Part shown: in pieces, positions 1-3,872 of the stretch
How the letters are laid out: each line of letters begins with the position of its first letter
How positions within the stretch are numbered: position 1 is the first letter of the stretch
NCBI GenBank assembly: GCA_002294445.1
Contig: DBEI01000010.1
Span: forward strand, 1-6,585
Source: Patescibacteria group bacterium UBA910
Lineage (GTDB): Bacteria > Patescibacteriota > Minisyncoccia > Phycocordibacterales > DATDWN01
Direction of reading: 5' to 3'
Length of the DNA: 6,585 bases
Made by a program: the position numbers and the translations under genes
Notes under the pieces: generated by a model
What the model saw: the letters and a program-made list of their open reading frames with translations, nothing else
The model's database searches: none
What the model was told of the DNA's origin: nothing

Positions 1-137
1 GCAGTAAAAATATCTGCCATACCGAGCGGTCCCGCAGAGTGTCCGGAGCCAGCAGCAACAAGCATCTCAATGATTGAGATACGAATATCATTTGCTTTTT
101 CTTTCAAGAACAAAATTTTTTCAGGAGTCAAATCCAT
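1..137 (-). CDS. tkt: Transketolase, N-terminal (thiamine diphosphate-binding) part, 3' truncated by window edge
   Basis: The first 45 codons of a transketolase, reading right to left from ATG at 135-137 and running off the left edge. The predicted protein begins MDLTPEKILFLKEKANDIR and continues with SGHSAGPLGMADIF (residues 31-44). This matches the E. coli transketolase segment SGHPGAPMGMADI, whose His (here H33) contacts thiamine diphosphate and substrate. Transketolase moves two-carbon units between sugar phosphates in the non-oxidative pentose phosphate pathway, in the cytoplasm. Whether this is a full-length enzyme or the N-terminal subunit of a split transketolase, as is common in archaea and CPR bacteria, cannot be decided from 45 residues. 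ATG at 137 was chosen because it gives the usual short helix before the conserved motif. No Shine-Dalgarno sequence is visible upstream. The gene follows rpe after about 217 bases and belongs to the same pathway. Confidence 0.87.
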   Translation of the reverse strand, partial: MDLTPEKILFLKEKANDIRISIIEMLVAAGSGHSAGPLGMADIFT

Positions 138-330
138 ACATATTAAGTATATCAAAAATATCACTGAAGGTGTGTGGATTGTTGACAAGAGTACACAAAA
201 ACGTACGATTAAAAAAGAATGTCTATTAAACCGTACTTCCCCTACGTTGAGATTGCGGTATTTAATCTCATTTTTTGTTTCATCATTATGCCAATAGTTC
301 TATTGGTATGGATACGCCGTCAAAGCAAGT
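138..330 (-). other. Hairpin-rich spacer/leader between rpe and transketolase
   Basis: No convincing gene. Three short inverted repeats are visible. CCAATA/TATTGG (291-296 with 301-306) is perfect with a 4-base loop. TGAGATT/AATCTCA (248-254 with 264-270) is perfect with a 9-base loop, and on the plus strand it is followed by six T (271-276). GTACG/CGTAC (203-207 with 232-236) is flanked by loosely complementary ATTAA/TTAAA. A 14-codon ORF on the minus strand (242-286, ATG ATG AAA...TAG) lies inside but has no ribosome binding site. The region probably forms the 5' leader of the transketolase mRNA. Whether the hairpins matter is unknown. Confidence 0.4.
285..293 (-). promoter_or_regulatory. 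Candidate extended -10 promoter for transketolase
   Basis: On the minus strand the sequence TGG-CATAAT matches an extended -10 element (TGn plus five of six consensus bases). No good -35 lies 16-18 bases upstream; the only TTGACG (318-323) is 27 bases away, too far. Transcription would start near 278 and give a leader of about 140 bases before the transketolase ATG. The upstream side coincides with the CCAATA/TATTGG inverted repeat, which could be an operator or chance. This is a weak call. Confidence 0.25.
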
Positions 331-355
331 AAACCCGCCTCACATAAGCGGGTTT
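331..355 (-). terminator. Short terminator-like hairpin at the end of rpe
   Basis: A perfect 8-bp stem, AAACCCGC (331-338) with GCGGGTTT (348-355), has a 9-base loop and begins at the rpe stop codon (355-357). On the minus strand the stem ends in only UUU followed by ACUU, so the U-tract is poor. On the plus strand it ends in four T. It could be a partial terminator or attenuator between rpe and transketolase, or an mRNA 3'-end stabiliser. Confidence 0.5.
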
Positions 356-1023
356 TACATATCTCTGAGATTTTGTATTGCTTGCTCTATATGTTCTGCA
401 TCAAAAATAGCTGACCCAGCAACAAGAATATCTACTCCTGCATCTACTAGATCATGAGCAGTATCCTCGTGCACACCAATATCAATTGCAATTGGCATTT
501 CTGGATATGTTGCTCGAAGTGTCTTTATTTTTTCTAGCACAGATATATCAAGCGGGCTACCATGTGCTCCAAGCACGTCATTTCCCATACATTGAATACA
601 GTCTATTTCAGAAATAAATGGATCAAGAAATGAAATATCTGTAGAAGGTTTCAATGCAATACCCACCTCTACTGAAGAGGCTTTACACATATCAATGATT
701 GCCTGCATCTCTGTCGTGCTTTCAAGCTGAACAATGATGCGAGATGCGCCGGATTTGATCCATTCAGAAACAGTCGCTTCTGGTTTCTCAACCATAAGAT
801 GAAATTCGTAATCCACTTCTTCCCAAAAAGGCAGACCTATCTCTTCCTGAACAAGCTGTGCATATTCCTGAGCGTCTCCAACGTAAGGCCAGGTTGCATG
901 ACGAGTAAACTTTCCATCTGTAATATCCACTTGTACACAATCAACAAAATCTTTTACGAGAGAAACTTTTTCCTCAAGTTGTTTAAAATTTTTTGCAATA
1001 ATTGCCGGAACTACTATAGTCAT
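355..1023 (-). CDS. rpe: Ribulose-phosphate 3-epimerase, divergent (D-ribulose-5-P / D-xylulose-5-P epimerase)
   Basis: A 222-residue single-domain TIM barrel protein, the usual length for Rpe, which interconverts ribulose-5-phosphate and xylulose-5-phosphate in the cytoplasm. Family landmarks appear in order: PAIIAKNFKQLEEKV (6-20, for the usual PSILSADF segment), VQVDITDGKF (30-39, for HVDVMDGHF), EFHLMVEKP (73-81), GIALKPST (121-128), IDIGV (180-184, for VDGGI) and VAGSAIF (201-207). The two Asp expected as acid/base (D33 and D181) and the His ligand H75 are present. The first metal-ligand His of E. coli Rpe (H34) is Gln31 here, and the usual phosphate-loop PGFGGQ is replaced by NDVLGAHGSPLD (148-159). 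The start codon overlaps the rpiB stop as ATGA, indicating translational coupling. Membership of the Rpe fold is secure. Exact substrate is less so, but the neighbours rpiB and tkt support pentose phosphate chemistry. Confidence 0.82.
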   Translation of the reverse strand: MTIVVPAIIAKNFKQLEEKVSLVKDFVDCVQVDITDGKFTRHATWPYVGDAQEYAQLVQEEIGLPFWEEVDYEFHLMVEKPEATVSEWIKSGASRIIVQLESTTEMQAIIDMCKASSVEVGIALKPSTDISFLDPFISEIDCIQCMGNDVLGAHGSPLDISVLEKIKTLRATYPEMPIAIDIGVHEDTAHDLVDAGVDILVAGSAIFDAEHIEQAIQNLRDM

Positions 1024-1478
1024 AGAGTTGATTCAATATCTTTAATCTGAGCAATACGTCGTACATGCCTTTCTTCTCCAGAAAATGAAGTTGCGAGCCA
1101 AAGAGCCACCACTTCTTTTGCTTCATCTTCTGTTACAAACCGACCAGCCAGTGAAAGTATATTTGCATCATTATGTTCCCGAGAAAGAGTGATGATATCA
1201 AGGGCGCCACCATAAAACACAACAGCACGCACGCCATTAAATTTGTTTGCCACTATCGCCTCACCTTGCCCAGACCCACCAAAGATAATAGCTTTATCTT
1301 CTTCTGGATTTTCTGATACTTTTTCTGCTGCTCGCGCAATGATAGGTGGGTAGTCATCATTTTGAATTTCTACCTCCGCACCAAGGTCTACCACTTCATA
1401 ATCAAGCTCTTTGAGCATTTTATGAACCACTTCTTTGAGAGAAAACCCTGCATGATCTGATGCTAAATATATAGTCAT
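1020..1478 (-). CDS. rpiB: Ribose-5-phosphate isomerase B (RpiB/LacAB family, Glu-base type)
   Basis: A 152-residue protein, normal length for RpiB, which interconverts ribose-5-phosphate and ribulose-5-phosphate. Seen in order: ASDHAGFSLKE (6-16) with the substrate-binding Asp-His pair, GGSGQGEAIVANK (67-79), SREHNDANILSLAGR (99-113) with the ring-opening His102, and basic residues RHVRR (137-141) for phosphate binding. E. coli-type RpiB has a catalytic Cys in CGTGIG. That Cys is missing here, and the loop instead resembles the mycobacterial GGSGNGEQ type in which a Glu acts as base, so Glu73 is the predicted base. ATG at 1478 lies two bases after the gap stop (TAA TT ATG), and its TGA stop overlaps the rpe start by four bases, so gap-rpiB-rpe is very probably one coupled transcript. 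A LacA/LacB or allose-phosphate role is possible from family alone but not favoured by context. Confidence 0.9.
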   Translation of the reverse strand: MTIYLASDHAGFSLKEVVHKMLKELDYEVVDLGAEVEIQNDDYPPIIARAAEKVSENPEEDKAIIFGGSGQGEAIVANKFNGVRAVVFYGGALDIITLSREHNDANILSLAGRFVTEDEAKEVVALWLATSFSGEERHVRRIAQIKDIESTL

Positions 1479-1480
1479 AA

Positions 1481-2509
1481 TTATAGAAAGCTTCCGGTTT
1501 TAATCACATGTTCAACTAAAGAATGAGTGTATCCCATTTCATTGTCATACCATGCAAGCACCTTTACCAAGTTTCCATCAACTACTCGAGTGAGTCCAAG
1601 GTCTGCGATTGATGCATACGGAAGCCCAAGAATATCAGAAGAAACTACAGGGTCTTTTATAACACCAAAGATATTTTGCCAGTGTTCAGTTTTTGACGCT
1701 TCTTCAAGTGCATTGTTTACTTCTTCTACTGTCGTATTTTTCTTTGCAATAAAGGTAATATCTGCCATTGAACCAGAGATCACTGGCACTCGTAGAGAGA
1801 TACCATCAAACTTACCTGTAAGGTCAGTCATCACTTTGGTGAGCGCAATCGCTGCGCCGGTTGAGGTTGGCACAATGTTTTGTGCACCCGCTCGTCCTTC
1901 TTTAAAATCTTTTGCATTTGGACCATCTACAATTCCTTGACTTGCAGTGTACGCATGGACTGTATTAAGCACTGCTTTTTCTACTCCAATTGCTTTATGA
2001 AGAATATCAATTACTGGACTTCCGCCATTTGTAGTACATGATGCATTTGAAGTCACCACCATATCTTTAAGGGTGTCGCAATTGATACCCATAAGGATAG
2101 TACCTTCATCTGCTGCACTTGCTCCATCTTTTGCTGGAGCACTGATCACCACTTTCTTTGCACCAGCATTCACATGCATTCGTGCTTTTTCAAAAGATGT
2201 AAAGAAACCTGTAGACTCTACAGCTACATCAATATCCAAATCTTTCCATGGCAAAAGAGATGGATCTTTTTCAGAAAGAAACTTTACTTCTTGTCCATCA
2301 ATGATAAGAGTTTTTTTATCATCTGAAACTTTCACATCCAAACCACTTCGTCCGTATGCAGTATCGTATTTCAAAAGATATGCAATGTTGTCGATATTTC
2401 CGAGATCGTTGATTGCAACCACTTCAAGCTCGTCTCGCTTTTCTGCAATCTTTAAAAACGCTCGTCCAATTCGTCCTGCACCATTGATACCAATTCGTAG
2501 TTTCTTCAT
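1481..2509 (-). CDS. gap: Glyceraldehyde-3-phosphate dehydrogenase, type I, NAD-preferring
   Basis: A 342-residue protein, slightly longer than the usual 330-337. It oxidises glyceraldehyde-3-phosphate to 1,3-bisphosphoglycerate in the cytoplasm. The N-terminal Rossmann motif GINGAGRIGR is at 7-16, with Asp35 after the second strand (AINDL), typical of NAD preference. The active site is SNASCTTN with catalytic Cys158, and His185 in HAYT lies 27 residues on, the classical Cys149/His176 spacing. The S-loop GRAGAQNIVPTSTGAA is at 206-220, the substrate Arg is R240 (SLRVPV), and the C-terminal signature WYDNEMGY is at 320-327. Two Gly (162-163) follow CTTN where bacterial enzymes usually have Cys-Leu. 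The gene has its own strong promoter behind the nrdB terminator and starts the gap-rpiB-rpe run. No Shine-Dalgarno is visible before the ATG. Confidence 0.96.
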   Translation of the reverse strand: MKKLRIGINGAGRIGRAFLKIAEKRDELEVVAINDLGNIDNIAYLLKYDTAYGRSGLDVKVSDDKKTLIIDGQEVKFLSEKDPSLLPWKDLDIDVAVESTGFFTSFEKARMHVNAGAKKVVISAPAKDGASAADEGTILMGINCDTLKDMVVTSNASCTTNGGSPVIDILHKAIGVEKAVLNTVHAYTASQGIVDGPNAKDFKEGRAGAQNIVPTSTGAAIALTKVMTDLTGKFDGISLRVPVISGSMADITFIAKKNTTVEEVNNALEEASKTEHWQNIFGVIKDPVVSSDILGLPYASIADLGLTRVVDGNLVKVLAWYDNEMGYTHSLVEHVIKTGSFL

Positions 2510-2540
2510 TCGTGTTTCAAATTAAAGTGAATATGCCCCT

Positions 2541-2569
2541 ATTATATCATGTGAATTTTTTATGAACAA
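2541..2569 (-). promoter_or_regulatory. Sigma-70-type promoter of the gap-rpiB-rpe operon
   Basis: On the minus strand, TTGTTC (2564-2569) is followed after exactly 17 bases by a perfect TATAAT (2541-2546) preceded by TG at the extended -10 position (TGA-TATAAT, 2541-2549). Predicted transcription start is about 2533-2535, leaving a roughly 25-base leader before the gap ATG at 2509. The leader has no Shine-Dalgarno. The -35 hexamer lies in the outer arm of the nrdB terminator palindrome, so termination and reinitiation share DNA. Confidence 0.75.
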
Positions 2570-2600
2570 AAAAGACCTCTCCTAAGAGGTCTTTTTTGTT
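2565..2600 (-). terminator. Intrinsic terminator of nrdB
   Basis: A perfect 16-bp inverted repeat: AACAAAAAAGACCTCT (2565-2580), loop CCTA (2581-2584), AGAGGTCTTTTTTGTT (2585-2600). The minus-strand transcript forms a GACCUCU/AGAGGUC stem followed by UUUUUU, immediately after the nrdB TAA (2599-2601). The plus-strand copy is equally good, so the element would also stop transcription entering from the left. It separates the RNR transcript from the gap operon. Confidence 0.92.
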
Positions 2601-3630
2601 ATTCTGTTGTAGTTGCTGAGGTCTGAGGTGCATCACCATCTTTTTTACTCTGGTGCGCATGTCCATCCACTTCATAACTTGTATTTTGAGCCTCAAAGAA
2701 GTTTACGAGCTCAAATACATCAGTTGCAGTCGACATCCACTTTGCTGGATTTGTTGCGCCATAGTGTTTTGGAAGTCCGAGCTCTTCGAGTCGTCGGTCT
2801 GCTACATACTGCACATACTGATTTACATAGTCAGCATTGAGTCCAAGGATTCCATTTGGGAAAAGATCCTTGTTGTATTCAACCTCTCGATCCACCCCTT
2901 CAATGATAATGTTTCGAATCTCTGCTGCAAAATCCTCAGTGAGAAGTTCTGCATTTTCTTCAAGGATATTGTGAATCAAATTCATACCAAACTTCAGATG
3001 GAGAGATTCGTCACGGATAACCCAGTTGATCATTGAGCCAAAGTTTCGAAGCTGGTTTCGTTGACGGAACGAAAGAGCCACCATGAATCCTGAATAAAAC
3101 CAGATACCTTCCATCACTATATTTGTTGCCACAAGATTTCTGATGAAATCTTTCTTCCCTTCCACTGTTGAAATATCGAGTGAATCTTCAGTCATTCGCT
3201 TCATATACTTGTTGATGTAGTTTTCTTTTGCAAGCATTGAAGGGACTTCGAGGTGAAGATTGAAAATCTTTTCTCGATCAAACGGAAATGTTTCGAGTAC
3301 ATATTCAAATGCAACACAGTGATTTGCTTCTTCCCACATTTGTTTTGCGAGATAGAGATGACACTCTGGTGATTTGAGATATGGATATACACCAAGTGCA
3401 ATCGAGCGGTTTACGATAAGCTCTGCAGGGTTGAAAAATGCCATCAAAAACTTCACCGCATGCTGTTCATCTGGTGTCATCTTTTCAAAATCTTGCAAAT
3501 CTTCATTGAGTGCGATCTCATGTGGAAACCATGTGTTTCGCACTGCCTGATTGTACAAATCATACGCCCACTTATAGTTGAGCGGATGCAAATTCATATC
3601 TTCTGGTGATGCTTTTCCAATTAACGCCAT
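2599..3630 (-). CDS. nrdB: Ribonucleotide reductase class I, beta (small) subunit, class Ic-like (Phe in place of radical Tyr)
   Basis: A 343-residue ferritin-like radical-generating subunit that partners NrdA to make deoxyribonucleotides. Predicted metal ligands are E70 (NPAELIV), E101 and H104 (WEEANHCVAF), E174 (VMEGIWFYSGF), E208 and H211 (IRDESLH). The residue at the radical-Tyr position of E. coli NrdB (Y122) is F108 here, and the first ligand is Glu rather than Asp. Ligands, Phe and the C-terminal radical-transfer Tyr (Y319 in NTSYEV) each sit 19 residues before their counterparts in Chlamydia trachomatis R2 (E89, E120, H123, F127, E193, E227, H230, Y338, recalled from the literature). 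This predicts a Mn/Fe class Ic cofactor. Chlamydia Y222 corresponds to W203. A Thr/Asp-rich tail of about 24 residues follows Y319. The start is ATG at 3630 (MALIGKASPEDMN); a TTG at 3696 would add 22 residues that do not look like the family. Downstream of nrdA. Confidence 0.95.
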   Translation of the reverse strand: MALIGKASPEDMNLHPLNYKWAYDLYNQAVRNTWFPHEIALNEDLQDFEKMTPDEQHAVKFLMAFFNPAELIVNRSIALGVYPYLKSPECHLYLAKQMWEEANHCVAFEYVLETFPFDREKIFNLHLEVPSMLAKENYINKYMKRMTEDSLDISTVEGKKDFIRNLVATNIVMEGIWFYSGFMVALSFRQRNQLRNFGSMINWVIRDESLHLKFGMNLIHNILEENAELLTEDFAAEIRNIIIEGVDREVEYNKDLFPNGILGLNADYVNQYVQYVADRRLEELGLPKHYGATNPAKWMSTATDVFELVNFFEAQNTSYEVDGHAHQSKKDGDAPQTSATTTE

Positions 3631-3643
3631 ATGTATATTTATG

Positions 3644-3656
3644 ATTATTGAATAAT
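3644..3656. repeat. Small AT palindrome just upstream of the nrdB start
   Basis: ATTATT-G-AATAAT, a perfect 6-bp inverted repeat with one central base, lies 14-26 bases before the nrdB ATG. It could be an operator or simply AT-rich chance. It does not resemble the NrdR box consensus as I know it. I could not identify a convincing -35/-10 pair between 3631 and 3751. Confidence 0.2.
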
Positions 3657-3682
3657 TTAATGTATCACGGAGAATGTAATAT

Positions 3683-3712
3683 TCATTTTTGAACAATTCC
3701 GCATTTTTTCAT
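3683..3712 (-). other. Possible nine-residue leader ORF upstream of nrdB
   Basis: ATG at 3710-3712 opens MKKCGIVQK and stops at TGA (3683-3685), about 50 bases before the nrdB start. It has no Shine-Dalgarno at a proper distance; the AGGAGG at 3741-3746 is 28 bases upstream. Listed only because it follows the isolated AGGAGG. A peptide product is unproven. Confidence 0.12.
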
Positions 3713-3720
3713 GCTATTAA

Positions 3721-3746
3721 TTACAAGACCTTCACAATTACCTCCT
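3721..3746 (-). promoter_or_regulatory. Perfect Shine-Dalgarno AGGAGG heading a four-codon ORF
   Basis: Minus strand AGGAGG (3741-3746), five bases, then GTG AAG GTC TTG TAA (3721-3735). This is the only AGGAGG placed at ideal distance from a start-like codon in the intergenic regions, yet it leads to just four codons, about 90 bases upstream of the nrdB ATG. It sits directly after the long inverted repeat (3752-3872). It could be a minimal translated leader that loads ribosomes before nrdB, part of a conserved repeat element, or a remnant of a lost start. The sequence itself is certain; the role is inference. Confidence 0.35.
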
Positions 3747-3751
3747 GATCA

Positions 3752-3872
3752 AAACGTCCAGATTTGAGTAAAGTTCTAGGCGGACGAGAAAAATATTGCG
3801 AGCCTGCCTGAGTGCGCAGGTGAGAAATATTTTTTAAAGTCCAACAACGAAATTTACCAAATATGGACGTTT
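3752..3872. repeat. 121-base nested imperfect inverted repeat between nrdA and nrdB
   Basis: The outer arms are AAACGTCCA (3752-3760) with TGGACGTTT (3864-3872), 9 bp perfect, continuing inward after a g/a mismatch as ATTTG (3762-3766) with CAAAT (3858-3862), and after a bulged A as GTAAA (3768-3772) with TTTAC (3853-3857). Deeper are GGAC (3782-3785) with GTCC (3839-3842), AAAAATATT (3789-3797) with AATATTTTT (3826-3834), and CCTGC (3803-3807) with GCAGG (3816-3820). All arms are collinear, so the whole can fold as one long hairpin with internal loops, about 37 bp paired. The outer arm overlaps the nrdA stop codon (3871-3873). Candidates are a mobile or REP-like intergenic repeat, an mRNA processing or attenuation structure separating nrdA from nrdB, or a structured RNA. 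There is no clean U-tract after the outer stem, so it is not an ordinary terminator. Confidence 0.75.

Noticed and set aside
182..187. Perfect TTGACA on the plus strand
   Set aside because: No acceptable -10 lies 16-18 bases downstream (ACGATT at 205-210) and there is no plus-strand gene to serve.
242..286. Minus-strand 14-codon ORF (MMKQKMRLNTAIST) in the transketolase leader
   Set aside because: No ribosome binding site, and it overlaps a hairpin and the candidate -10; most likely chance.
799..2840. Plus-strand open frames opposite rpe, gap and nrdB (for example 1527-1940, 2073-2525 and 2653-3036)
   Set aside because: They are antisense shadows of well-recognised genes, have no family-like motifs and no ribosome binding sites.
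3631..3696. TTG at 3696 as the nrdB start, adding 22 residues
   Set aside because: The added residues (FKNEYYILRDTLNYS...) do not resemble the family, there is no ribosome binding site at the TTG, and ATG at 3630 gives a length close to Chlamydia R2.
3752..3872. The nested palindrome as an insertion sequence or a group I/II intron
   Set aside because: There is no transposase or maturase, no target-site duplication that I can see, and none of the intron core motifs. It is kept only as a structured repeat.
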